64,000 bases of DNA from Adenanthera pavonina (lineage: Eukaryota; Streptophyta; Magnoliopsida; Fabales; Fabaceae), in contig JAIVEN010000015.1 of assembly GCA_026686845.1 (NCBI GenBank), forward strand, positions 11,203,501-11,267,500, read 5' to 3'. Below, one piece after another: positions 11,692 through 23,428 of the stretch. A program made the translations under genes and the position numbers. Numbering within the stretch: position 1 is the first letter of the stretch; every line of letters starts with the position of its first letter. Under the pieces are notes generated by a model that searched no databases, was not told the DNA's origin, and saw only the letters and a list, made by a program, of their open reading frames with translations.

Positions 11692-14249
11692 GTTTCTTCT
11701 GGATAAAGGGTATTCTAGATTTTTCTGCTCCCTCCTTTCCACTCTTCTCAAACAGAAACAAGGAAATCGTGGAGACGAAGAGGATAGAAAGAGGAGGTGA
11801 AGAGGCCTATGGCCTAAAATGGAAGGCTCTTTGCCAATTTGGTGAAAGCCTTGGCAGAATTTGTTATAAACGTCCTCCTTCTCTCCCTGCTGCTTCCGTC
11901 GCCTACGCAATTCCACGTGGTGTGGGGCCGTCACTTCACGGAACCATTACCCTTACCCAATATTCACCTCCATTATTCAACCAAACATCATTGTCTAGAT
12001 TTAAAAAAAGAAAAAGAAAAACATTTCACATTTGTTATATATAATGTTATGTATGCTGGTAAAATATATATATATATAATGTTATATATAATTGCTTTTG
12101 GAAAATAAATATATCAAAAAATTTTATTCAAATCAAATTTTCAATAAAATCATATTAATATTTTTGTTTCCAACTTTTTCATTGTTGATAAAATATCTAA
12201 TTTATTTTCATAAAAGATAACTTTTTGTATAGCATGAGGAAGCTAGCTCTAGTAACAATGACAGGCTGGGGTGGGAATATTGTTAAAAGGTTCAAAATCT
12301 CCCAATGTGATCAAATAATATGATGCAGTAACCATTTGTTTATTTTAAATTTAATGATAAACAAAACTAATTTAACATTAAAGTCAACAATATCAATATA
12401 TTTTTTGGTATAATAAATTGATAATATAAAAAAATTAAATTACCTATATTTTATCTAAACAATTTAAAATTTAAATGTACTTTTTAAAGTAAAATTATTA
12501 AAATAATTGGTCCGTACCTCAATAAATCATATCATAAGATCGAAAGTCGCTGGGTTCCCGTCCATGATTGATTCAGATTGAGTGGACGGAAAAACTGTTC
12601 CTTACGGAAACGTCTGATCCTGACAGAAACGGAGAATTTGACGTTGGAAATACATGGGCGTCATGGCGTGATGGGATTAGACCCCTGAGTTTTTGAGGTC
12701 TTGTTATAGTTTTCTTGTTCAGTTGGATGTTGGCACGTCTCTATATATGTCTCATTAACAAAACATATGAAGATTATTGATGTATAATTTGAAAGAATTA
12801 TAATATTAATTAATGTGTCTTAATTAATTTAAGCGAGATTGAGATGGAAAGTGTTGGTCATTTTATGTCTGATGTCTCTAAATTTAAGATTGTTAAATAT
12901 AATTTGGTAGAAATTAAATACGATTGGGACGGGAGGGAGGAAGACAGTGAAATATCCTTGGGGCTACAGATTGAGACTTGAGAATTAATATTGAAAGAGT
13001 CTATTGCTGTACAAAGTAGTATAGCTGAAGCAGCAGTGTTAATTTGCTCAAACTCGAGGAAAGAGGGAGCTTTTGGCTGTGTCGTCCGCAGCGCACTAAA
13101 TTGGAAAAAGCTAACGTTGTCGAGGCTGCAAGCAATGCTATTTCAGCTCTCTCGATCTCTCGTTATCTCTATATACATGTTGCAACTTGCAGCCACATTT
13201 TGGCGGGTTTATTAGCTTCCAAGTTTTGCAGACTGATATGCTATTTTTTTTGGGGTCTGAAGTGCATATATTTAGTTCATCTAATAAATTTTTATCATTT
13301 CAAATTACATGTTTTGTACATCAAGTATCTTTACCTGATTATTTTCTTTTTATTTTAAATCAATATTTCCAAATTGGTATTAAAAAAGCATTTAAATAAT
13401 TTTTTAATATAATATATATATTGCATGAAATTATTTCGTGTGATAAACAATCGGTTGGGGATACTAAAAATAAAACTCCTATATATATAATTAGACTTCC
13501 ACAAATTAATCTTGATAAGGATAATATCAAATTTATTCGTTAATTTTTATAGTATTGTATTTCACAATTGGTTTTTCGTGTGTTTGATAATATAATATAA
13601 CTTTTATAAGAAATCTTTAAATTTGGTGGCACTTTATTATGTTTAAAAGGGGTATATAATTAAAAAACAAAACGGTATATATATATATAATATACGAATA
13701 TAATTTAATTAGTAATTTATAATATAATATATGAATATAAAAACTTGACATTATAACATTGAACACATTTTTGTATAATAAATTGCTCAAATTTTGCTTG
13801 CTGATGCATATTAGTTTTGTTTTGCCGTAAATTCTCAGTCATCTATTTTAAATATTTTAATTTAACAGAGAGAGGGGGGCTCAGCTAAGGAAGAATAAAG
13901 GAGGTGGGATTGGGCATTTTATGTTCAGGCTTGAAAGGGAGGAGGACTGCGTAAAGTATATGGGAGGAGCCCATGCGTGGGTTGGATCAGCCCATTTGGA
14001 CAAAACCTGAAAGTGAAAGTTGTTGATTGGTTGACCGAACCCATATATGTATATGTTCACGTATTACTGAAGATGCATGTTTTGCATACGCGGGGTTCAA
14101 TGCCAAATATGAATTTCTCACCGGTGGCTCGTCAAGAAAATTAATTATGGTATAAATTATAATGGAATGATATTTCAGTGGGGAAAATGAAGAAGAGAAA
14201 GGAGAGGACACTTATTTGGAATTCAGGATTGAGATCTCAGTCAAAAGAA
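11692..14249. other. TM6 upstream region and intergenic DNA
   Basis: The first ~250 bases upstream of the ATG should hold the TM6 leader and core promoter. Beyond that the sequence is AT-rich with (TA)n tracts near 12065 and 13675, and no gene I can support. No CC(A/T)6GG CArG box was found by eye. Confidence 0.4.
11913..11920. promoter_or_regulatory. Perfect G-box (CCACGTGG) upstream of TM6
   Basis: A palindromic CCACGTGG lies about 220 bp upstream of the TM6 start codon. G-boxes are bound by bHLH and bZIP factors. Function here is inference. Confidence 0.4.
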
Positions 14250-14255
14250 AATTAA

Positions 14256-15120
14256 AATTTGTATGCTTTGTTTGGTTTGGATGAAGGATAGGAGAGAGGA
14301 GAAAAAGTAGCAATTTTCTCCTATTTGGTTCAAATATTTTTTAGGAGGAGAGGGAGAATTTTCCCTCCCCTCCCCTCTTATCTCTCTCCCCCCAAAATGG
14401 GGGGATTTAGGGGAAGAATTAATCATTAAAAATTTAAGGACTAAATCACCCATGTTCTTTTTGTCTATTTCAAACATTTGTTTCTATTAACCTAGGTTTC
14501 ATTTCACGTTGCCGCGATCTCCTCCTATCTTCCCTCCCTTGTAGCTCCCATTATTTTGATTCTTTACTTCAATAAAAAATTTAAATTTTGGTATAGTGAA
14601 ATGCATGGTTCTTACAAGTGAAGTAAAAAAAAAAAAGGATTATTTTTAAGCAATTGGTTATCATAGGTGAAGAAAAAAAAAAGGATTCTTTTTTTTAATG
14701 AAAAAAAGAAGAAATTCTTTATAAGCAATTTGGATGTTGTTGCGTCTATACACATTACATGATTTAAATTTTGTTTTTTCCTTTTAGTTATGATAATAAT
14801 AATTTTATAATAAGTTAATAATGAAAAATATTTTTTATTCTACTTCCTTCAAAATAGAACATGATCTATTTTAAATGATAATTTGTGCATTTATTTATTT
14901 AATCTTGGATAATGAAATTGGTTATCTCCTATCTCTTCAAGATTTAAAAAAAACATCATATAAATAATGGTATAATTGTTTATATGTTATTGTTTTATCT
15001 CCTTTTCCCTCCTAAACCAAATAAGAGAACAACTAAATCCCTCCCCCCTTCCAACAAATCCAAATAAAAGAAAATTAAAATCTTTCCCCTCTCCTTCTCT
15101 CCCCTTCCTTTTATTAAAAT
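14256..15120. mobile_element. Candidate decayed MITE-like repeat with G/A-rich left and C/T-rich right ends
   Basis: The left part (14256-14410) has GCTTTGTTTGG followed by purine-rich sequence, then AGGAGGAGAGGGAG and a hairpin of CCCCCC/GGGGGG. The right part (about 14998-15110) is pyrimidine-rich with CCCTCCTAAACCAAATAAGAG, roughly the reverse complement of left-end motifs. A similar arrangement occurs at 41329-41975. Exact termini are not resolved. Confidence 0.35.
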
Positions 15121-15124
15121 TTTT

Positions 15125-15260
15125 TCCTTCCTTTTTGTTGAAGTCTTAAACTGTACAGGTTCCAACTCTATACTGGTACTAGGATTCGCACCCATAGCAA
15201 GGTGGTTTCCAACTCGATCTGTACTGGTAAAGGCGTCTACCATTAACCCACGTCTATTAC
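15125..15260 (-). mobile_element. SINE-like (tRNA-derived) fragment
   Basis: On the minus strand there is a box A-like TTAATGGTAGACG near 15246-15235. A box B-like GGTGCGAATCC follows at 15192-15182, differing from GGTTCGAATCC by one base. The spacing of about 45 bases is tRNA-like, and an A-rich tract lies downstream, as in plant SINEs. It is not a functional tRNA: no cloverleaf was found. Confidence 0.33.
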
Positions 15261-15299
15261 GGATGCCTCCCATCAACCACCCCTGTCTTTACTAATGTA

Positions 15300-17618
15300 T
15301 GGGGCTGTGGCGGCCGATGAACAGATCAAAAAGGAGATGTTAGATAACATTTGTAACGTAACTGAGGTTACTTTATTTATTTTTGTTTTCTTAATAATTG
15401 CTTAATTTATCATCCATTAAGATGCACTATTAAGTTTAACTAATTAAGTAATTGTGTGGTATTTAAATTCTAACACATTTATATTTATATAATCTAGATT
15501 TGATTAATTGTTAAAAGAATAAAATTTTATTAAAATCCAGCATTGAAATGATCTAGTAAAACAATATATAACCTCCAGTACATCTTATATATAAATCACA
15601 TTTTAGAAGTAACTGTTGATTTTTAATACAAGTCATTTTAAAGAGAATTAATGAAGCATTAACAATTTGTTTCCACATTTGCTTTTTATAATTATGAGAG
15701 AATGAATTAATAATCAAAACAGTTAAGTGGAAGAAATTATAAAAGAGAGTAGTCAAAATGGGATAGAATTAATGAGTTTAAATAAGTGTAATTCTTGAAT
15801 GTTATGATAATCTTTGAAAAATCCAAGGCCATAAACTAATTTTAATAAATTTTTCTAATCTATGTAAATTAGTTAAAATTTACTTATATGTAAGACAAAA
15901 AGGTGATATAAAGGAAGATTAAATCTTATTTCTAATTCCATTTTGTATAGTCCCATTAAAAGTCAGCATGAAATATGAGACAATAAAAAGTCTTAATCTA
16001 GCAAAATATATAATATTATCATTTGGTTAGAACCTCTTTTAGAGAATATGATGTAGTATTCATTTTATAATATAAAAAATATTCTTATTTAATTCATGCT
16101 AAAGTGTTTTAGAAAATAGAACCTACCTACTCTTTTGAATCACTCACCATTATGATGATTAATTTTTTAATAAAAGTAGATTTGAAAAGATATTGTAATT
16201 TTTAAAAAAAGTTAAGGCTGTTAACTATTTTAACTCCACTGCTGCTTTAATTTACATAATCTGATATTAAAAGGATTTAAGAATGGAAGGGAGTACTGTG
16301 TTAATAATTCTGCTTAACTATGGAAGGGAGTATTGTGTTAACAATTCTGCTGAACTATGACATAGAGTACGTCATTCTACGTTAGGTGTTTTCACATTTT
16401 GACCCAAAAAATTGTTTTAATTAATATCTTAAATACCGTACGTGACATTTGTTATGTTTTTGGTCGAAACATTTATTATTTCTTTTTAAATGTTATTATA
16501 TACATTCAGTCCTATATTTATCAGAGATCGAATAAAGAAAATGTCCGTTCCTAACTTGATATCAAGTATGATTACCCTCACATGCTGGGCGAATCGGAGT
16601 CCACCCCATGAAACATTTCTTTGCGGCCGTCCTTGTCACATCCCTCACACTCAGACCTCAACTTGCGGAATAATTTACTCTGCCCCAAACATTTTTCTTT
16701 TTTTCTTTTGCAACAATGAAATGAACAAAACTCTGTTTTTTTTATCCAGCTTTTTTCTGAAACAACCTGATAGCATGTGCAAAACGCTTGATTAGTTGCT
16801 TACTTTCATTTCATGACAAAAAGAAAAGGAACAACGGAATAATATATCAACGTCAACAAGAAAAAGAAAAATTAACGATATCAGGAAATTTTGTTGACAA
16901 GGCAAAGCAAGCGCACGGCTCGAGAGTAACGCGGAAGATGGAAATGCGGTGGCTGGGGACCCCATCTATCCTTCGCTTTTCTCCTTTTTATCCACTTCAT
17001 TCATAGTTTTTTTTTACTTTTTTTTTAACCTTCAAAGTTACACACACACACACATATATATATATATTCAAGTTATTCTTAGTCTACCAAAAATATATAT
17101 ATATATGTATTCATTTTTTAAAATTTTAAATGAGCATGAATATATAAAACGTTTTTTGGCCAGATGAGTATATATAACTTTAAATTTGAATACTTGATCC
17201 AGTAACTAAAAGGAAAGAAATACAATACAAAAATTGTATTCTAAATAATAACAGCATTTTAATTATAGTTAATAGAAGAGAAAATTTGTGGACCAGAGAA
17301 AAGAGAAATTGTCAAAATACATCTAGTGATTAAGGGAAAAAAAAAATCTACCATATTTTGTTTGCTTTAAAATATATGGCAGATTTAAATATTTTATTCT
17401 CATAAAAAAGTAAATAAAATTAGTTACTTACTTTTAAACTTATTAGAAATTATCATAATTTTTAAAAATTACTCTCATTAGATTAGTTTATCTTAATTAT
17501 TACTATTTCTTTTAATATTTCTCCTTAATTAAGTAGTTACTTTAATTAAAGCCTATTATAGATGGGGTAAAAATGAAAAAAAATATTAAATAGTTGCTAA
17601 CTTTCAAAAAATGAGTTA
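15300..17618. other. Intergenic region
   Basis: AT-rich; no supported gene. It holds a 37-bp tandem duplication (16283-16356) and CA/TA simple repeats near 17040-17105. Short open stretches, for example near 16490-16795, have no recognisable domain. Confidence 0.4.
16283..16356. repeat. 37-bp tandem duplication, two units
   Basis: ATGGAAGGGAGTACTGTG and its continuation occur at 16283-16319 and again at 16320-16356 with three or four substitutions. Confidence 0.75.
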
Positions 17619-17893
17619 TACTACCTCCGTTTATTTTTTATGTATCATTTAAGATTTTAGTACACAAATTAAGAAATATAATTAATGTATTAGATTTTTT
17701 TTTAAATTTTCTAATATACCTTTTAATAAATAAGTAAATAAAAAAATAATTAATATTATCTTTAACTTTTATAAGAACAAATAAGAGTATAAATGGAAAA
17801 CTAATAATTAATAATGTTTTAAAATTTAAAAGTGATAGATAAATAAAAATAAAAATTTTTTTAAAAAGATAATTAAAAATAAAAAGAGGAAGC
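17619..17893. mobile_element. Stowaway-like MITE
   Basis: The left end TACTACCTCCGTTTATTTTT and the right end (reverse complement near TGCTTCCTCTTTTTATTTTT) are inverted repeats of the Stowaway CTCCCTCCGT type. The interior is A/T-rich and non-coding, about 275 bp. Confidence 0.6.
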
Positions 17894-17899
17894 ATTTTG

Positions 17900-20168
17900 A
17901 AATCTTATTTTTCACTAGATCCACACATATTTTGAAATGGATGGAAAATTATTTAGTTTGTGATCAATTAGTCAATTTTTTTAGCAACAGTGAATCAATT
18001 AAATAATTAAATTCGATAGAGGTCAAGATTTCCAGAGTCAGAGTGATAAATATACGTGGCATTGGGGTCACATAGTTGTTCCGGCCATGTCAATGCCGAC
18101 AATTGAGTACTGATCAGTGAAGCAACTACCAGTGAAACGTACAAACAAATGTTTAAACGCTAAACAGTTTCTTCATGTACTTCAGAGTAGTTTATCAAAA
18201 TTTTAATTTTCTAGAAATATAAATTTATATATTCGTCCTTGTGAAAACTGAAATTTTGTTTTGTGATGTGATGATGTCCCTCTCAAAGTTGTACGGGGGA
18301 AATGAAAAGTGAAAAAAGAGTGCATAATGATGACTACTTAAAGAAGTAATATTGTTTGGGCCAGCCCAAACCGACATTCAAATTGGTCTGCCAAATAGTT
18401 AGAGATCGGTAAAAAGAGCAATTATTCTCCATTAATTATTGTGAGAAAATGTCCACAATAATTAATCTAATAGCTATAACCCTACGAGCCACGCACCTTT
18501 TTTTTTTTTTGATATAGTAGTTGGTTCAACTTAGGCAAGTCTAATCACATGTGCTCAACTCAACTTGCTAGCTAAGTAAATTTGTATTTAGTCTGTACTA
18601 ACTCCATAATGCAGGTCGCATACGAATGGTTAAAATTGAAGGAATAATGTATGTGACCTTTCAAAAAGGACATGTTGACCAGCTGCAGAAACCATTATCT
18701 AAGATTTAAGATTCTCATATGGGAGTTTCATTTCGGCCACTAATTGGCCCAATCATATTTCGAGTCTTGGACGATGCGGCCTAAAGTCCTAAATAGTGAG
18801 GGTCAAAAAGACAAGACAAAAAATGATTTGCCTCCTCGGGCCCCTAACAGGGTCTCATATCTATGAAACTAATGCTCACAAAAGGCATTATTTAAGTGAC
18901 ATGGCAGCTTTGAGCCAAATAATTAACAAATCTTTACAAAGCCAGAAATACTGAAATGTTCGTGTGAAGTGGGATGACTATGGATTCTGTATGAGATTAA
19001 TTAGTATGGAGAAAAGGGGAAAACAATACAGAAAAGTGACAAGTGAAAAGCATGAACTGTGCCGCGTACGGCGAGGCCTACAGGGTGAAGGCGACGTCGT
19101 TATTGAAAAATTAATAATAGTAAAGTAATTACGTTTGGGATGGTTCACGTGATGGAAGTTTGGCTCTTTCACAAGTTTCGCCTCTCGTTTTCTTCATTGA
19201 CAGCTAGCTAAGGGCGTGTGATTAATCCTTCTAAATTGACCATTTCCCAACTTGTGTCATGTCCATGTACTAATACTACGTGCTGCTATGTTGTCCAACA
19301 TTTACGTCTCAAAATTCGGCGACCAGATTCAAATAATATGACCACGTTGGCATATACGAATCAACCAGTCATGGACCATAAGATTAGCTTGCCATAAACT
19401 GGTTTTTATTAACAGTCGAATGAACGTAATGGAAAAAAAATGTCATACTGCACACCAGCTATCATCTTACTGTTTGGTTCCCGAATGATCAGAAATGAAA
19501 TGGAATGCTGATTACAGTAAGTTTATTTAGTATGGTATTAGGGAGAGATAGAACAAAATTTTAAAAATAAAATTGATTAAATGAAAATAAATATAAATTG
19601 ACTAAAAAAATCTTTTTAATTCGATTTATAAGAGACTTGGGAATGAGATTTCGAATTTTACTCCAAATGTTAGATTATTTGATTACATAATGAAGTAGAA
19701 ATTTAGACTCCATATAGAATGAGGACATGTATCCAAAAAATAAGAAATAAGGATTACTACCTTAATTCTCATTTTTCCTCATTCCCACTTCCATGAATTT
19801 TTTTCATAGCCAAATTATCATCCTCCACCAACTTCATCTTCTTCACCTATGTTCCTCTTCGTCACCTACGATTTCCTTTCCTCCACCAACCTCCTCTCCT
19901 CCTCCTCCGAGACCATAGTTAAAATCAATTTTGATGACATCTAGTTTCGTTTTTAGTTTTGATGGCTGATTTGTTCTATTTCATTCTATTATTGGTCATT
20001 CCGGGAATCAAATGAGCTATAAGAACAAAGAGTTGAATTAAACCTTGTAATCTCAAAAGCTGGGTTTGACAATAAAACATGTGAATATATGCCTTTTTTT
20101 TATTTTTACAATCATTTTTTACTATCAAGTGAGATTCAGATTCAAAGGAGGGAAGCTCTCCCATTTAT
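17900..20168. other. Intergenic region
   Basis: AT-rich; no supported gene. It contains one candidate Tourist-like element, annotated separately at 19470-19814. Confidence 0.4.
19470..19814. mobile_element. Candidate Tourist-like MITE
   Basis: The left end CTGTTTGGTTCC is preceded by TTA (19467-19469). The right end CATAGCCAAA is followed by TTA (19815-19817), consistent with a PIF/Harbinger 3-bp duplication. The terminal repeats match only around TTTGG and are offset, so this is weak. Confidence 0.3.
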
Positions 20169-20434
20169 TACTCCATCTCATTCATAAAAACTATCCTTTA
20201 ATAGTTTTTCATACGGGTCAAAGAAGTCATTAAATGATTTAGAATATTATAAATTTTAATTATATTTTACTAAAATATCTTTAATTTAAATGCTTTATTA
20301 AATAATAAACTTGATATTAATGAAAGATAAAATAGTAAAATAAATAATTAATACTTTATTAAAATTTTAAAGTGATAAATATTGTGAAACATTCCAACAA
20401 TGCTAAAGAGAAAATTTTTATAGATGAGAGGAAG
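20169..20434. mobile_element. Stowaway-like MITE
   Basis: The left end TTACTCCATCTCATTCATAA and the right end (reverse complement CTTCCTCTCATCTATAAAAA) form imperfect inverted repeats. The ~265-bp length and non-coding A/T interior fit the Stowaway type. Confidence 0.5.
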
Positions 20435-22013
20435 AATTTAAGCTGTTATTTTGTGTGTCTCCTGAAGTCATGCGTTGAGTTACACGTACTTAAGGCATGA
20501 CGCGCTTATCATTAATAAGTAATAATTATCTCAAGTGGCACTTTTCTATACCTAATGTGAATGAGAAGAAAAGCAAATGAAGTCACGGAAGCAACAATAA
20601 TCAAACAATAAATAAAACAATAATGATGCATGAAATGAGACTTTTTCTTCATGAAATGAGACATTGATTTCAAGATTTTGAATGATCGATGCGAGATGCA
20701 TATATAATACGTGATCCTTAAGGCACATATGCATTATACATTCTTAATTTTTCCCTTAACAACTTACTGATGAACCGAGTAGGCTAGGAAAACAATTACA
20801 GAGACGAGCTATATAATTAAGCTAGCTGCATATGCTGAATTAAAATATAAAGAAATAAATAAGAAAGATAGTAGAACCGATTACTTTGTTTTGGAATGAT
20901 TGAAATGAACACGCTTGGGGTTACCCCACTTGTGTCATGTAGACAACACGGAGGCATTCCCTGCCTCATGTCCTGCTCAGTTTTATTTTACATCCCAGGT
21001 GTTGACGTCAAAAAAACATTTCCTTATATTGTTATTTTCTATGCGAAATGACCAGACTCAATCATTCAATGATTATCATCCCAAGAATTTAAGAAAGATA
21101 TAGCTTAAACAAAACACTGGCATCACACAGTAACTTATATACCCCAGCCTAACCCCGTTTCCTTTTATACTATCTAACTGTAGAAGCTATTCCCGTCGCA
21201 TTTAGGTCCGTTTCACTGCAAGACTCTATTACTACTTGTTTACTATTAATTAATAATTAACAAGAAGAATAAGGTAAAGTACCAGCGGGTTTTCCGGGGA
21301 AAAGACGAATAAGCAAAAGCTGGCGCCCTCACACGTGGATGGATGGTATCCATTGGATGGTCGAAACACCATGAGATTCACTGATCTCCATCGGCTGAGA
21401 TTTTTTTTTTGAAAGAAGTGAGAAGTGAGTTAGAGATATTGATTTTCACGTTCATCCACCTACATACCCACTCTCTCTCACACGCATAACGTAAGTACTT
21501 AACATACTCTGCGACCGAGTCTGAGACACACTAGCATCCCACAGCAACCATACCAGTGTGTCTCTGTATTTATGAAAGTGAAAAGTGAAGAGTTGGTGAT
21601 TATTTATTCTATACTGTGTAGTAGAGTTGCCGAGTGCAGTTTCCATGACGGCGTAGCAGACGCTTGCTCTAATTTCGTGCCATAAGTAGAGTAGTGCTAG
21701 AGAATTTGGGGAACTCCAAGGCGACCTTACCCTCCTTTCTTAGTATAATCCTTAATTTTTCTTTTTGATTATTTTGATTTTGAGTAGCAGTGCACACTCC
21801 ACACTGAAAAGCTGCAAAAACCCATATCACAAGATCGTGTACTAAGACTCGATACACTCTGATCAGCCTAGTCAGTGTCATAAGTCAATACCCGCAAGAA
21901 AAGAGTTACGCTTTCTGAATGTACAAACCAATTGAAACCCGAAGATTACAGCTGTACGCTGATCTCTCGACTAGAAAGCAATTTTAAGACTCGGGAAGGG
22001 TTCTCTCTCTGAT
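20435..22013. other. Intergenic region and SRS promoter
   Basis: No supported gene. The part close to 22013, CT-rich around 22000-22010, is probably SRS promoter and leader; no certain TATA box was assigned. Confidence 0.4.
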
Positions 22014-22085
22014 ATGGATTTGGTGTCTGAATCGGGTATTGTTACAGATTTTGGGTGCAAGAAATGGCTGGGTTTTTCTCTCTAG
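22014..22085 (+). promoter_or_regulatory. Upstream ORF overlapping the SRS start codon
   Basis: An ATG at 22014 opens a 23-codon frame that ends with TAG at 22083-22085. It overlaps the SRS start (22064) in a different frame. If the transcript starts upstream of 22014, this uORF would be expected to reduce SRS translation. The transcription start is not known. Confidence 0.4.
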
Positions 22086-23428
22086 GTGAAAAAGAAGGCC
22101 CACAGAAAAAAGGAAAAGAAGATAACAGCAACAGCAATTGTCTCTTCTTGTTGAGGGAGGAGGAGATCCACAGCAACAAGGGATTCGAGATATGGACACA
22201 GTCTTATCAGCCACATCAATCGTGGAGCAACTGCTTCTCTCTTGGGGTGGGTCCTAGTTGCGGAAACTTGTTGGATGAATCAAGGAGATTTGGATTGACG
22301 GTGATGAGGTCTGGGGCTGTAGGAGGCGGCATGAATTGTCAGGACTGTGGGAACCAAGCGAAGAAAGACTGTGCACATCTTAGATGCAGGACTTGCTGCA
22401 AGAGCCGAGGGTTTCAGTGCCAAACCCACGTCAAGAGCACATGGGTTCCCGCCGGCAAACGCCGCGAGCGACAGCTACAAAAAGATCGTCAACAATTTCA
22501 AGGTGATACCTCGAAACGCCAAAGAGAAACTCAAGGTGCAGCCACTCTTGCCCGCATTCCTTCGCCTATCACCACCACAGGTAATTAAACTTTTGTAGGA
22601 CATAGCTGTAATTTTCACTTGAGAAAACGATCGATTCGTGTCATGACATGAAAGGAAACTACTGGAAATTTGGTTTCAAATCCTTGAGAGGTCCATTGAC
22701 GAAATTTTCAACGTCTATAATTGTTGAATCTAGCTATACTACTAGCTAATTGCTAGAGAAAGATATAAGGTAGTGAGATCTAGAGAAATTTAAATGCTGT
22801 ATATGACTATACCTAACTGATCCTTATCAAGTTGAGGAGTTTGATGAAAATGAAAGCCCACTCTCTAGACGCCCCTCATCTATCTTTTCCCTTTCAACTC
22901 TTAATTATGCTTATCTATCCCGTCACTGTTCGTGAGTAAAACTGACGAAATTAAGGCTGTTCTAATTCTAACCCCGTTCAAATCTTCAGTTTGAACAAAA
23001 GCCTGCATCTGATCAAATAAACAAAGGAGGAAAAACTGTCTCTATCGATCGTCCGAATTACGACTAATTATAATTTCTTTTGTGGATTATTAGGGTTGGA
23101 ACTGGGACATTTGCCTCACGAACTGAACTCACCAGCAATGTTTCAGTGTGTAAGAGTCAACACAATGGACACTCAAGATGAGCAGTACGCTTATCAGACG
23201 GCTGTCAACATCGGAGGGCATGTTTTCAAGGGAATTCTCTACGATCAAGGCCCTGAAGCTCCTAATAACGCAGGTGGTGAGAGCTCCTCCGCTGCGGCTG
23301 ATGCACAAAACCTTAATCTCATAACTACCTCAGCCACCAGCGCCAACCCCTATGATCCCTCCTTCTACCCCATTCCACTCAATACTTTCATGGCTGGTAC
23401 GCAATTCTTCCCGCCTCCAAGATCCTAA
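22064..23428 (+). CDS. SRS: SHI/STYLISH (SHI-RELATED SEQUENCE) zinc-finger transcription factor
   Basis: Plant-specific nuclear activator of the SHI/STY/LRP1 family; members activate YUCCA auxin-biosynthesis genes and shape gynoecium, leaves and lateral roots. There are two exons: 22064-22580 and 23094-23428, with a GT-AG intron that splits a Gly codon. They encode 283 residues. The start MAGFFSLG is the conserved family start; the frame extends a few codons upstream only through a GTG. The RING-like zinc finger lies at residues 92-122 with Cys at 92, 95, 103, 108, 111, 112 and 119 and His at 105 and 122, followed by STWVPAGKRRER. The IGGH domain occupies about 185-225, with IGGH at 212-215 and GHVFKGILYDQG after it. 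The protein is on the short side for the family, with a reduced serine/glycine linker. A single intron between zinc finger and IGGH domain matches the family. Which paralogue (SHI, STY1 or SRS5-like) cannot be fixed here. Confidence 0.93.

Noticed and set aside
16490..16795. 101-codon plus-strand open stretch
   Set aside because: No domain, no splice context, composition not coding-like.
22055..22063. Upstream GTG as SRS start
   Set aside because: The ATG three codons later begins the conserved MAGFFSLG; GTG starts are not expected in plant nuclear genes.
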